A DNA stretch of 64,000 bases, taken from NCBI GenBank assembly GCA_028641055.1, contig JAPCYS010003792.1, positions 1 through 64,000 of the forward strand, in the 5' to 3' direction. The translations under genes and the position numbers were made by a program. Positions 1 to 10,768 of the stretch are shown one piece after another. The stretch is from Alopecurus myosuroides. Lineage: Eukaryota > Streptophyta > Magnoliopsida > Poales > Poaceae. Position 1 is the first letter of the stretch. Every line of letters begins with the position of its first letter. Under the pieces are notes generated by a model that was not told the origin of the DNA, did no database searches, and saw only the letters and a program-made list of their open reading frames with translations.

Positions 1-178
1 GGGCCAACACAATAGCCCCCGCCCCTTCGCTGCACTAGCCCACCGGCCCAACAGCCCAGTCCCCACTAGTATCCGCGGGTCCGTAGGAAATAAACGCCTC
101 CCTCGCCTGGTAGGCCTCCATACCTCCACACGGCCCACCAATCCCGATATGCCCCCCGTGGCCCAACTCCACACGCTC
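1..178. other. GC-rich flank left of Copia-1, part of a split open reading stretch
   Basis: This GC-rich stretch directly precedes the CTGCC duplication of Copia-1. If Copia-1 and one CTGCC copy are removed, it joins 12199 onward. Read on the minus strand, the frame entering from 12498-12199 then stays open for about 60 more codons to the window edge. No domain is recognisable, and GC-rich sequence is often open by chance. It could be the 5' part of a LINE or a gene fragment. Confidence 0.3.
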
Positions 179-183
179 CTGCC
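179..183. repeat. Target site duplication of Copia-1, left copy (CTGCC)
   Basis: CTGCC lies directly before the TGAAAG start of the 5' LTR and recurs at 12194-12198 directly after the TTTCA end of the 3' LTR. A 5-bp duplication is the normal product of LTR-retrotransposon integration. It fixes both element ends exactly. Confidence 0.95.
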
Positions 184-339
184 TGAAAGTGCATTTCGTT
201 TTCCCAGTGTTTTGTGTGTTAGTTAACAATACTAAGTACATTATTTATCGAGGTGTTTAGTGTGCAGGTGTTATACTTAACATCGGCATCGAGCACTGAA
301 AAGTCGGTGAAGTTTGGCCTGAGGTTTTTGGGACAGAAC

Positions 340-875
340 TCAACCGGATTATTTGTACCGGATATTTCATATCTATACCGGATATTCCGGTTGCTGAGAA
401 AGGAGCTCAAAAATGGCTAAGGACTGAGAATTTCACATACTGGAGTCAACCGGATTATTCGTACCGGATATTTCATCCTGGACCGGATATTCCGGTTGCT
501 GCGAAAAATTGCTAAGGACTGGAAGTTTTGAGCTACTGGAGTCAACCGGATTATTTGGTCCGGATTATTCATCCCGGACCGGATATTCCGGTTGCTGCGA
601 AAAACTGCTAAGGACTGGAAGTTTTGAGCTACTGGAGTCAACCGGATTATTTGTACCGGATATTTCATATCTATACCGGATATTCCGGTTGCAGTTGAAG
701 AAGTGGAAAAATGGCTAAGGACTAGAAGATTTGCGTACTGGCATCTACCGGATTATTTGTACCGGATTATTTCAGATCAACCGGATAATCCGGTCCAGCA
801 CTGCAGATCTGCGTGGAGCAAACTGACCGGATATTCCGGTCCAAACTTGGACCGGATATTCCGGTACCTTTTTTC
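340..875 (+). repeat. U3 tandem units with CCGGATATTCCGG palindromes
   Basis: About seven copies of CCGGATATTCCGG or one-base variants lie here. They are embedded in units of roughly 100 bp that start with 'gctaaggactgg' (near 415, 510, 608 and 714). Each motif is a near-palindrome whose reverse complement is CCGGAATATCCGG. The array ends just upstream of the TATA box. Maize Sirevirus LTRs are known for CCGGAC-type palindromes in the same place, so these probably act as enhancer or factor-binding repeats. That function is inferred. Confidence 0.8.
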
Positions 876-902
876 CTGCACAACGACTAGTTGTGAGGAG
901 GA

Positions 903-912
903 CTATAAATAG
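903..912 (+). promoter_or_regulatory. TATA box of the Copia-1 5' LTR
   Basis: CTATAAATAG lies about 30 bp downstream of the last CCGG palindrome, followed by a pyrimidine-rich stretch suited to transcription initiation. The same box is in the 3' LTR near 11490. It would place the start of R at about 935-945. Confidence 0.75.
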
Positions 913-1612
913 CCCTCCTCTTCTTCCTCAAGATCTAGTTCTTCCCCTTAGCATTGATGAGCATTTAAGAACTCACCAAATCCCTCATAACTCCCAATCC
1001 CTCCACCCAATCTTGAAGATCTTTGGAGGATTGAAGGAGAAGGCCCCGATCTAGATCTTCACCGACCCGTTCTTCATTTCCCCCTCTCTAGCTAGAGGGA
1101 TCTTGCCTAGGGTTTCCTCTTGTGGAGAACCTAGGCATCTTGTTTCTTGTTGGTGATTCAAGAGTTGTTGGGAGCCCCAATTAAGTTGTGGGTGTGTGCC
1201 CCAAGGTGTTTGTAAAGGATTTGATCCCCGCCTCAAAGGGGTTCTATAGTGGAAGGTGAACTAGGCCTTTGTGGCGAAGTTCATCGGAGAATAGGGTGAA
1301 GCCTTAGTGGCGTTGAGTAGGCCTTTGTGGCGAGCTCACACCCCTCCAACGAGACGTACTCCCCTAAAAAGGAGGAACTCGGAAATACATCGTGTCTCCG
1401 TGTGCTTCCATCGGTTACCTCGTTCCTCCCTCTCTTTACTTACTTGTACTTGTTGCTTTGATTGCTTGTCTTGTCATATAGGTAAATTCACCACTAGTTG
1501 CACTATCTAGAGAATTTACCTTTCTTGTCAAGCCTAAATTTGAGAAAAATTAAAATTTGCCGTAGCACCTATTCACCCCCCCCCCTCTAGGTGCCCATAC
1601 TTTACTTTCAAT

Positions 1613-1624
1613 TGGTATCAGAGC
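1613..1624 (+). promoter_or_regulatory. Primer binding site of Copia-1
   Basis: TGGTATCAGAGC begins two bases after the LTR end. It is complementary to the 3' end of plant initiator methionine tRNA, the usual Copia minus-strand primer site. Confidence 0.9.
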
Positions 1625-1676
1625 CTCGGCTCTTCTATCGGGCTTAACCGCCTAAGAGTTTGAGTAGGGAGATGAT

Positions 1677-3224
1677 GTGCTTGACACTCCGTCCGATGTC
1701 AATGTGACCATGGATGATCTCAATGAACTGAGAGCTTCATTGACCTCATCCATAGACACAAAGTTTGATGAGTTGCGTCAATTCATGGCACAATTCCTCA
1801 AAGACAAAGGACCGGAGGTGTCCGACTCATCCCTCCGGAAACGGAGGGTGCCAAGAAAGGGGTTGATGGTGAACCACTTAAAACTGCTTCCGCCGAACAA
1901 TCCGCTAAGAAGGGTGCGGGTGGAAAGGAAGGATATCATGCCGTTGAAGGGCAATATTCTCCCGATCCTCCCATCCCTTTTCCTCATATAATTCCTAGGG
2001 GAGATCCACCTAAAATTGATGCATATTCTTTTCGTGAATGGCAATACTACATGGAGACTCACTTGAACTCTTCTTGTATAGATCTTTGGAGAATCACTCG
2101 TGATGGATACAAGCCATATGATCCCAAGAATCTCACAAGAAGAGAGGTTGTAGATTGCCAACTCAATTACACCGCTTTGTCCATCCTTCATCAAGCCGTG
2201 GGCCCCAATCACATGCCGCATCTTCAACACTTCTCCACCGCCAAAGAGACATGGGATGCCCTTGTCGTCATGTTTGTTGGGAATGAAATCATGCAAAGAA
2301 ATCGCTATGACACCTTGACCAATGAAGCCGAAGGATTTTTCATGCGTGATGGAGAAGATCACGTTGACATGTATCGGAGGCTCAAATCTCTTGCCACCGC
2401 TTTCTCTAATGCGGGTGCAACACATATTGATGATGCTTGGATCAAGAGGAAGTTCATAATTGCCATGATGCCTTTTGAGGGCACGGATATGAAGAGCATT
2501 CAAGGAGACATGATTTCTCCACCATGACCTCTACTCAGTCATGCAAGAATTGAGCTCCTACAAAGTGCAAACCAAGAATGCTCTTGACAACCGTGCTAGG
2601 GCCATTGGAATGCATCAAGGAGCTTCCGTTGCTTTGAAGGCCAAGGTGTTGACAAGAGAAGTTGAGAATGATGAAGATGGTGAAGAAGCATTGCCTCCAT
2701 TGAAGGAACAAGAATATGATCCCGTTCTAAAGGATCTAATAGCTCTCACCGTGCAAAAGTTTTGGAACAATCCCCCAAAAGGCAAGAAGTTTGTTGAGGA
2801 GAAGACCAAGTCTCGTTATGGTAATGATGGGGCTCAAAAAGTGAGATCTTGCTTCAATTGCCAAGACAAGTACCATTTCATTGCGGAGTGCCCCTATGAG
2901 AATAGAGAGAACCATAGCGGCGAGCTCATCCGCAAGGACAAGTCCAAGGTTGAATACAAGAAACCTCATTTCAAGAAGAAACCTTTCAACAAGAAGACTC
3001 CTACCAGGTTTGTGCTCTTGACTCAAGAGGAGTATGATTCCGGGAGTGATGAAGAAGAAGAAACAACAAGTGAAGTGGCCGCTCTAGCTATTGCTTCCAC
3101 TCCATCTTCGTCATCTCTCTTTGAATCCCCCAATGAAAATCTTCCTCAATGCGATGCCAAGTGCTTCATGGCTAAGGCCACGGAGTATCATCTTCTCCTA
3201 ACTCTAAGACCCCTAGTGAACTAG
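1677..3224 (+). pseudogene. gag: Copia-1 gag: N-terminus, UBN2 capsid domain and CCHC knuckle (frame-broken)
   Basis: Three consecutive open pieces in different frames make up this gag: 1677-1991, 2051-2527 and 2541-3224. The first reads a short N-terminus; the frame shifts near 1840. The second is a UBN2-type Copia capsid domain. It ends in a shift near 2520 inside a sequence that is otherwise continuous with the third piece. The third carries a nucleocapsid zinc knuckle at 2850-2891, reading CFNCQDKYHFIAECPY (CX2CX4HX4C), followed by basic residues and an acidic Ser-rich stretch. Gag would form the cytoplasmic particle. At least two indels block a full-length product. Confidence 0.85.
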
Positions 3225-4170
3225 AACATATTGCTTGTCTTAGATAAGAAGAGGAAAGAGCCTCCTTGGACCGTTTTATGTCTAACATGCAAGGGGAGAC
3301 CAAGAAGTACTTTGAGCATCTCATGAGGCAATTGGGAGAGGCCCAAGAGGCCCTTGAGAAGAAAGGTGAGATTGAGAGAAGGGATGCGGATGAAATTGCA
3401 TCTCTCTCAATGACTCTTGAAGAAGAGCATGATGGTAGAGTTTCTCTAGAGGATGAACTTGAAACTATTGAAACCACTCATAATGAACTTGTCTCTAAAA
3501 TCATTAAGGAACGTGATCTTGCTATTGCTAAATATAAAAAGGCTAAAAAGGATAAAGTAGAGTTTGGGATTGGTCATGGTAAACTAACCGAGGAGTTTGA
3601 AAAGCTAACCATTGCTCACAAAGCTTTGGAAAGCCAACACTCATCCCTCAAAGAGTTGCATGAACAACTTCAAACTCAACTTACTCAATCTAACCATCCT
3701 AGCACTTCTACTTCTTCTTGTGATCATGCAAATATATTGAAGAAAATGCTAGGTTGAAGGATGAGCTAGCAAGGCTCAAGGGCAAAAGCACTCAAGTTGA
3801 AAAGGTGGTGCTTGCCACCCCACAAGTGGTAGCCTCAAGCACTAATGCGGTCATTTCTAGACCACAAGTGAGTGCTCCAAGGCAACAAGTGGGCAAGCAA
3901 GGTCTTGGCTATGTAGCCAAGAAAAGGAACAAGAAGAAGAAGAACAAACATGGTGCTTCGGGTGGTATTGTCATGAGGGACAACACTACTCGTAGCTCCT
4001 CCGCGGGAACTAACAACCCTCACCATTTCTTATATGTTGATTATTATGGTGTTGTGAAAGCTAAATATGTTGGTCCTATTGAGGGTTTTATTGACTACAC
4101 TATATGGGTTCCAAAGACCCTTGTTGCTAACATGAAGGGACCCAACTCGGGTCCTAACTCTAGTCAATGA
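3215..4170 (+). pseudogene. gag: Copia-1 gag C-terminal region with coiled coil (frame-broken)
   Basis: Frames 3266-3757 and 3754-4170 continue gag. The first is about 160 residues of heptad-rich, charged sequence, a clear coiled coil, ending in a Ser/Thr/His run. A shift near 3745 moves to the second frame, which has a Lys-rich patch and ends in TGA at 4168-4170. A long coiled coil after the knuckle is seen in Copia-2 as well. The protease frame lies in +1 relative to the TGA at 4168-4170, as it also does in Copia-2. Confidence 0.75.
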
Positions 4171-4174
4171 TCTC

Positions 4175-4630
4175 TTGCAGGACTATGCTTCCGGTGGGAC
4201 TAAATGGATTCTTGATAGTGGATGCACTAATCATATGACCGGAAGCAAAGAACTAGTGACGGAGTTGCGACCAAATGACATCCAAGCAACCGTCACTTAT
4301 GGGGACTCGTCCAAGTCTAAGGTATCCGGGTTTGGCAAGGTTGTGGTGGCTCCCGATATCACTATCGTGAACGTCATGCTTGTCGAATCCCTTGGTTACA
4401 ATTTACTTTCCGTCCGCTCTCTTAGTAAGATGGGGTTCTCCGTCTTCTTTGATGGTGATATTGTGGTCCTTTTGAGGAGCAAGACTGTTGACGTCGCTCA
4501 CGTGGGACATGTTGAAAATGAGTTGTATGTGGTAGACTTTTCGAAGTCAACCAACACTCAAGCAATGTGTCTTTTCGGGAAGGCGGACTTGGGATGGTTA
4601 TGGCATCGCCGGCTATCCCATGCAACATGA
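4175..4630 (+). pseudogene. pol: Copia-1 aspartic protease
   Basis: This is a retropepsin domain with the Copia signature WILDSGCTNHMTG; the active-site Asp-Ser-Gly lies at 4214-4222. It is followed by a typical flap and beta-rich region and runs into the GAG-pre-integrase zinc-binding start (HRRLSH at about 4606-4623). The frame ends at a TGA caused by loss of one base near 4622, where Copia-2 reads straight on. The protease core itself is open, but it lacks its own start and would be made as part of gag-pol. Confidence 0.85.
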
Positions 4631-5700
4631 GAACTTTGCAAAGTCTTCACAAAAGTGGCCTTATTGTTGGACTAAAAGAAAATGTTTCCTTTGCAAAGGA
4701 TCGCGTTGTAGGTCGTGTGTTGAAGGGAAGATGCATGACATTGTGCACAAGGCCAAGACTATTATCTCATCAAAGAGGATCTTGGAGCTTCTTCATGTTG
4801 ATCTCTTTGGTGCCGTGCCCGAGGCAAGTCTTGGCGGCAAGAAGTAATTGCTTGGTGATTGTCGATGATTATTCAAGATACACTTGGGTTTATTTCTTCA
4901 AGTGCAAGAGTGAGACCCAACAAACCATCATCGACTTCTCCAACGAAGTGCAACGTCAACACAATGTGCAAATCCTGGCTATTAGGATGATAATGGGTCG
5001 GAGTTCAAGAATTATACATTGAATGAATTTCTTAGTGAAGAAGGCATTCGTCACCAATACTCCGCCCACTTACACTCCTCAACAAAATGGTGTTGCCGAA
5101 AGGAAGAATCGCACTCTCTTGGATATGGCAAGGACCATGTTGGCGGAGTACTCTTCTCCCAAATTTATGGGCCGAGGCCGTATCCCCCGCATGCACTCCT
5201 CCAACCGCCTCTACATCCGCAAAGGCTTGAGCAAGACCCCATATGAGATCCTCACCGGCAACAGGCCCAACGTATCCTACTTCCGTGTATTCGGTTGAAG
5301 TGCTTTTATTTGATCAAGGGTATTAGGTTTCAAAATTTCAATCCAAAACTATTGAGGGTATTTTTGTTGGTTACGGTGCCGAATCCCACACTTATAGAGT
5401 CTATGACAAAGCCTCACGGATTGTCATAGAATCTTGTAGTGTGGTGTTCGAGGAAAATGACGGCTCCCAAGTGGCGCAATTTCATGTTCGAATGTAGATG
5501 TTGAAATGCCTCAAGAAGCCATAGGAAGGATGGGTGTGGGATTCTTCCGCCCCATCGAGGACACCTTATGGCGACTCGAGAAGGACTATGCTCTACCCAA
5601 GTGGAGCCCTCCTCTACATTTGAATATCAAGCCAAGGAGCCAACTACTACACCTAACCGAGAACATATTCAAGACCCTCCTCTCATTGATCAAGTGACTC
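4600..5700 (+). pseudogene. pol: Copia-1 integrase (several frameshifts)
   Basis: The H2C2 zinc-binding region, the DDE core and the C-terminal region are all detectable, but in alternating frames (4567-5022, 4620-4847, 5023-5298, 5506-5697). The first catalytic Asp is in HVDLFG near 4794-4811. The second (DNG motif near 4985-5000) is destroyed by a one-base loss. The catalytic Glu survives in NGVAERKNRTL near 5085. At least four frame breaks separate these parts, so no active integrase can be made from this copy. Confidence 0.8.
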
Positions 5701-5943
5701 CGCAAGTCGTACCCACTCCTCTCACTAATGCGAGTCAAGATCAAGGCCAAGATCATTCATCCTCGTCATCCTCTTCTCAAGATGAAGCTAGTATTGAAGA
5801 TATTGTTGATGACAATGTTGATGATCAAGGCCATGTTGGTCAAGATGGGGACCCAAATGATCAAGATGATCAAGTGATTCCTCCTCGCAATAATGAGGAG
5901 ATCGAAGCCCGTCGCATCAAAAGGATAAGAGCTTTGAAGCAAA

Positions 5944-7191
5944 TTGATGCCCAAGATGACAAGGTCTTGGAGGATGTTCAAGCTAGAAGATCCACTAGAG
6001 CAATTGGCTCATTTTTGTGAGCATCAAGCTCATATCTCTATGGTGGATCCTAAGAAAGTGTATGAAGCTCTTGAGGACTCCGATTGGGTTGAAGCTATGC
6101 ATGATGAGCTCAATAACTTTGAGCGCAACAAGGTTTGGAGATTGGTTGAGAAACCCAAGGATTGCCACAATGTTATTGGCACCAAGTGGATATTCAAGAA
6201 CAAGCAAGATGAGAATGGCATTGTCATTAGGAACAAGGCAAGATTGGTCGCTCAAGGTTACACCCAAGTTGAAGGCATTGACTTTGATGAAACTTATGCG
6301 CCCGTGGCTCGCCTTGAGTCCATCCGTATCCTCCTTGCTTATGCATCCTCACATAATTTCAAGTTGCAACAAATGGATGTGAAAAGTGCTTTCTTGAATG
6401 GTCCACTAAAAGAGGAGGTATATGTTAAGCAACCTCCGGGGTTCGAGAATCTCAACTTTCCTAACCACGTTTACAAACTTGACAAGGCTCTCTATGGTCT
6501 CAAACAAGCACCTCGTGCTTGGTATGAGCACCTTAGGGAGTTGTTAGATGATCGTGGTTTCGAAGTTGGGAAGATCGACCCCACTCTCTTCACCAAGAGA
6601 GTAAAGGGAGAGCTTTTCATATGCCAACTCTATGTGGACGATATCATCTTTGGCTCAACTAACCAAGCTTTCAATAATGAGTTCTCTAAGCTTATGACTG
6701 ACAGGTTCGAGATGTCTATGATGGGTGAGCTTAAATTCTTCCTTGGCTTTGAGATCAAGCAATTGGCTCGTGGGACCTTCATTTCTCAAGCCAAGTACAC
6801 CCAAGATATGCTCAAGAGGTTCAACTTCCAAGATGCTAAGATCAAGACATCTCCTATGCAAGTCAAGTGTCATCTCTCTCGTAATCCAAAAGGGAGTAAG
6901 GATGTGGACCAAAAGCTTTATCGTTCTATGATTGGTTCTTTGCTCTATCTTTGTGCATCTAGGCCCGATATCGTTTTGAGTGTAGGTGTGTGTGCAAGGT
7001 ATCAAGCGGCTCCTAAGGATTGCCATCTAATGGCGGTTCATAGATCTTTCGTTATTTGGTTCATACCTCAAGATTTGGTTTGTGGTACCCAAAGGGGGCA
7101 CAATTTTCTCTCAATGGATATACGGATTCCGATTGGGCGGGTGATCAAGATGATAGGAAGTCAACTTCGGGGGCTTGCCAATTCTTGGTAG
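5944..7191 (+). pseudogene. pol: Copia-1 reverse transcriptase (core open, part of broken pol)
   Basis: The 415-codon frame covers the whole Copia RT. It shows [11 protein letters not shown] near residue 98, the [10 protein letters not shown] block, [12 protein letters not shown], and the catalytic YVDD at residues about 230-233 (6631-6642), followed by FFLGFEIKQ and the thumb. All catalytic Asp residues are present. The frame leaves the true reading frame near 7045, so the last 50 or so residues are out of frame and RNase H is lost from this ORF. It is the best-preserved part of pol. Confidence 0.9.
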
Positions 7192-7584
7192 GTCCCTTGT
7201 AAGTTGGTCCTCGAAGAAACAAAATTGCATCTCTCTCTCCACCGCCGAAGCGAATATGTTGCCGCCGCAAGTGCATGCACCCAATTGCTATGGATGAGGC
7301 AAACTCTCAAGGAATATGGAGTTTCATTTGGACAAAGTACCTCTTCTATGTGACAATGAAAGTGCTATCAAGATTGCATACAATCCGGTGCAACACACAA
7401 GACGAAGCACATTGAGATTCGCCACCACTTCATCCGTGATCACGTGGAGAGAGGAGACATTGCACTCGGTTATGTGCCCACCAAGGACAATCTTGCGGAT
7501 ATTTTCACGAAGCCACTTGATGATGCAAGGTTCATGTTCTTGAGGAATGAGCTAAATGTGATTGATTCAAGGAGTTTGGCTTGA
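7045..7584 (+). pseudogene. pol: Copia-1 RNase H (frame-broken)
   Basis: Ty1-type RNase H follows RT in other frames. Recognisable pieces are the YTDSDWAGD block (about 7117-7145), a SWSSKK block near 7203, the [13 protein letters not shown] block (7348-7388), and the C-terminal end [18 protein letters not shown] with a TGA at 7582-7584. Shifts occur near 7045, 7190, 7245 and 7400. Comparison with Copia-2 (30170-30702) confirms the assignment. Confidence 0.8.
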
Positions 7585-7640
7585 CTATCTTGCGCACACC
7601 CCTATAGATGAAACGTGTTCGAGCTTATATGTAGGCATGG

Positions 7641-7656
7641 ACATAGGGGGAGTGCT
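7641..7656 (+). promoter_or_regulatory. Polypurine-tract-like motif after pol
   Basis: A short G-rich purine run (ATAGGGGGAG) lies about 60 bp after the pol stop. Sireviruses are known for repeated polypurine tracts in their non-coding parts. This one resembles those at 10251, 10673 and 10755 and could act as an internal plus-strand priming site. Confidence 0.4.
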
Positions 7657-8099
7657 ATCCTAACACATTGGGTTCTCCCTCCCCCCATTATGCCCATAGC
7701 AAAATTTCATTGTGATCTCTCTTTTTCTAATGTTGAATTGTGAGCTTCAATGTTGAGTTTTGGCAATGCCCCCAAGATATATCTTCGCGGTTGCATACCA
7801 AGAACTCTTACATGGTGGCTTCGGCCACCAACCTCTTCATTTCGAAGAGTTGGATCTTAGTTGGGTTTTTCTACTTGTCATTTCATTGCATTTCGTGTGT
7901 TTTTCCCGGCTAAAGTGTTTCTTCCTAGGAAAATCCCACTCAATTGGTATTTTAGTTTGTTGCTTCTTGCTCTTGAGAGGGATAAGTACTAGTCTCAGTT
8001 TGGTAAATCTATCCTAAGCCTTTCTCTCAAAAAGCCTTTCTTTCTAAGCACTAGTGTCGTCCGTTGAAAACGAGGAAATTTCGAATCAGGAGGCAGTCG

Positions 8100-8660
8100 G
8101 AATTTCCGGTTCAGTTTTGAACCGGAATATCCGGCTGTACCGGAATATCCGGTTCAAACTTGAACCGGAATATCCGGTTCGGCGAAATCCATATAACCTG
8201 GAGCCCGACGGGGAGGGGCAGTTCTTGCCCTCTTTCCCGTCCGCTCCTCTCCACCAAATCGCCGCCGCCGTGGTTCTTGGCCTCCCGGACCGTTTCCTCC
8301 ACAAGATCTGGGAGATTTGGCCCGGATCTTGATCTCCTCGCGTTTTGGAACGATTCTACCCAAGCTTTTCTCTCCATGGATCCCGGTATTGTTCAAATCT
8401 CTTGAATCTTGGTGCTATAACCTCACCTTCCATGGATGTGCGTTTTGTTGGCTTGCTTGGTAGATTTCGTTCCGAAGAGGACCCCCCCATACATGCTAGA
8501 AACCATAGACTAGATTACTTGTTTGCAATCCATGTGGAAATCTGAGATCTAGGTTGATTTTGTGATGTTCCGCATTTTACCGGAATATCCGGTCCACGAC
8601 TGAACCGGAATATCCGGGTAACCGGAATATCCGGTTCAGTTTTGAACCGGAATATCCGGC
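8100..8660 (+). repeat. CCGGAATATCCGG palindrome clusters in the pol-envelope spacer
   Basis: Two clusters, about 8105-8180 and 8578-8660, each hold three or four copies of CCGGAATATCCGG. This is the reverse complement of the LTR motif. The second cluster lies inside the predicted intron of the envelope-position gene. The spacing is short and irregular. The palindromes may form a second regulatory region or merely be copies captured from an LTR. Confidence 0.75.
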
Positions 8661-10194
8661 TATGTCCAGTACTGTTTTAAGGGCAGCCCCAAATTGATCT
8701 TTCCCAGATTTCTACCTCGATTGTTTCCTGTAATCTCCTCTATCGTTTCTATGCATGATTGTATCCGTTGTATGACACTAGTGTACTCATCTTGTGCTGT
8801 TCCTACTACCTTGTTTCACAGATGGTGACCACGATCGAAGCGTTCCGAAGCGCAAGAAGCTAGTTTCTACCCGTAACAAGAGGAAACCTCGGCTCAACTA
8901 TAAGACCGACATTCCTACTCAGGAGTTCAATGAGCTCAGAAAGCAGGATGCCTATCTTTCTCCGAGGGTTGGAAATATTGATCCTCGTTTCTGGAATCTG
9001 GAGCAGTCCTATATTTATGCTGACATCTATTGTGACTACCGCTATCCGTGCCGCCCTATGCATCCATATGACCATGCCGCTCTCAAGGCCAAGGAGGAGT
9101 TTGCTGATGCAGCCAGTATTGTTGAGCGTTTCGGTCTGGTGAAGCTCATGGAGACCCAGTGCAACTACAACACGCAGCTTGTGATGCAGTTTATGTCCAC
9201 CCTCGTGTTCTCCACTGGTGATATTGTGACCCGTCTCAAGTGGATGTCTGAGGACACACCTTGTGAGGCATCTTTTGAGAGGCTTGCTCGGCGTCTTGGC
9301 TACTCTTACAGCGAGCACCCTCCTCTTGGTCGCCGCGTCCATGAGGTTGATAGGCCGAGGAGGGAGGTGTCCATGGCTGAGCTATATGCCCCTGGTTTCA
9401 CTGTTGGGGGACTTGAGGGGCTTCTTCCACTTTATGATCAGCTGGTGCGTATCTTCAGAGCTTTCCTTGTGCCGAGTGGAGGTAACAACGATGCCCTCAC
9501 CACTCCTCTGTGCAACCTTCTGATTCTGGCTAAGGAGTGTATGGAGGAAGAGGACCCGGATGTCTCCTATACTGTGGATGTGATGGACATCATCTTTCAC
9601 GAGCTCTATGCTGCTATGATTGGTGGCTACACCATTCCCTATGCTCCCTATATCATGATGCTTATCAAGTATGAGATGAGGAAGGAGTACACCGAGCTAC
9701 CCATGGTTGAGCACAAGGTCAGGAAGCTGTATGTCAAGAGGAAGGTGAAGACTGCGGCTGCTTCTCAGAGTGCTCCATTTGAGGGTGGTTCCTCTATGGG
9801 TGGTCCTTCTAGCTCTCAGTCTGCTCCCAGGGCGCCTGTGTCTGATATCACCACCTTGCGCAACGTCAGGAAGCTATCCTGGTTTCAGCGCAACGTGCTC
9901 TGCATGAAGGTGGACATTCACAAGGAACAGTACAGGGCGTATTGCAGGGACACTGACTTGGCTAGCTCTCAGCGTCAGATTCTCCATCACGTGAGTGGTG
10001 GCACTGGTGATGTTCCTGCTCCTAGTGCTGCTCAGTCCTACTCTGCTTGGTCTGCTGAGGATTTCACTCCTTGGGAGAGCATTGAGGCGGCTCTCAGGTC
10101 TACTCGGGAGACTGCTTCACGAGCTCATGATGCTGCTGCTGATGAGGAGGAGTCTGATGATGAGCAGGAGTCTGGAGACGAGTCGGATGCTTAG
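8376..10194 (+). CDS. Copia-1 envelope-position (env-like) protein, predicted two exons
   Basis: The main open frame (8794-10194) has no early ATG, and its first in-frame Met is about 90 codons in. A splice solves this: exon 1 is ATGGATCCCG (8376-8385) followed by GT, and exon 2 starts at 8822 after TTGTTTCACAG. The intron is 436 bp. The join is exactly in frame, starting M-D-P-D-G-D-H-D, and gives 460 residues. The N-terminus is basic (KRKK), the middle is a conserved helical region, and the tail is strongly acidic (DEEESDDEQ). I see no signal peptide or membrane span, so an envelope role is not supported. Sirevirus ORFs at this position are called envelope-like by location only. Copia-2 keeps the same splice signals. 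Frame 8822-10194 is intact while pol is broken. Confidence 0.75.
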
Positions 10195-10754
10195 ACCGTG
10201 TCTGGGGCGTTAGTTTAGCTATTTCCCTCCTTTTTGGTGTCTCGATGCCAAAGGGGGAGAAGTAGCTATTATAGACTACGGGATTTGCATGGGTTCGGGC
10301 ACAAGCATTTGCTTTTATCCTTCCTTTGAGAGCTTGTGTCCATTTTATCTTCATTTGTCGTGCTTGTGAACTTGTCGTTTATTGTCGTTTAAAACTATGT
10401 GTGCTATTATGTGTGTGACTATTGGTTATCTGGATATTATCATGGTTATCTATTTATGGTGTGTTGGTTATCTATCGTATATGTTGAGGAGATTATCTAT
10501 GGTTGTGCTTGGTTATTCTTGGATATATCGTTCTCGCACAAGGTATATACTTCTTTACACTCAACATATTGGTGATGTTGTCTCATTGTCATGTTTGCTA
10601 CTTGTTGAAAATCTCTTCCTATACATCATTGCATCCATTTGCGTTTGAGGCAAACAAAAGATATGCATAGAGATAGGGGGAGAGATTTTCATCTTGTTTC
10701 AAGCATGATTACTGTCAAGGGTTATTGCAAATCTTAGTATTGTCATCTAACACC
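10195..10754 (+). other. Non-coding 3' region of Copia-1 with repeated polypurine tracts
   Basis: This stretch of about 560 bp between the env-like stop and the final polypurine tract is T-rich and shows no convincing ORF. It contains two extra purine tracts, AAAGGGGGAGAAG (10250-10262) and ATAGGGGGAGAGA (10673-10685). These match the known Sirevirus habit of carrying several polypurine tracts. Confidence 0.6.
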
Positions 10755-10768
10755 AAAACGGGGGAGAT
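10755..10768 (+). promoter_or_regulatory. Polypurine tract of Copia-1
   Basis: AAAACGGGGGAGAT lies directly before the TGAAAG of the 3' LTR, the expected place for plus-strand DNA priming. Confidence 0.85.

Larger units (their letters stand above)
184..1610 (+). repeat. 5' LTR of Copia-1
   Basis: The LTR is 1427 bp, begins TGAAAGTGCA and ends TTTACTTTCA. It matches 10769-12193 almost base for base. U3 holds the CCGG-palindrome array, a TATA box lies at 903-912, and a C-run near 1576-1585 differs in length between the two LTRs. Part of the 3' half repeats phrases such as 'aggcctttgtggcga' at short intervals (about 1263-1335). Confidence 0.95.

Noticed and set aside
1613..1624. Possible tRNA gene at the methionine-tRNA-like sequence
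   Set aside because: It is only the 12-nt primer binding site, with no cloverleaf around it; the same applies at 38112 and 44178.
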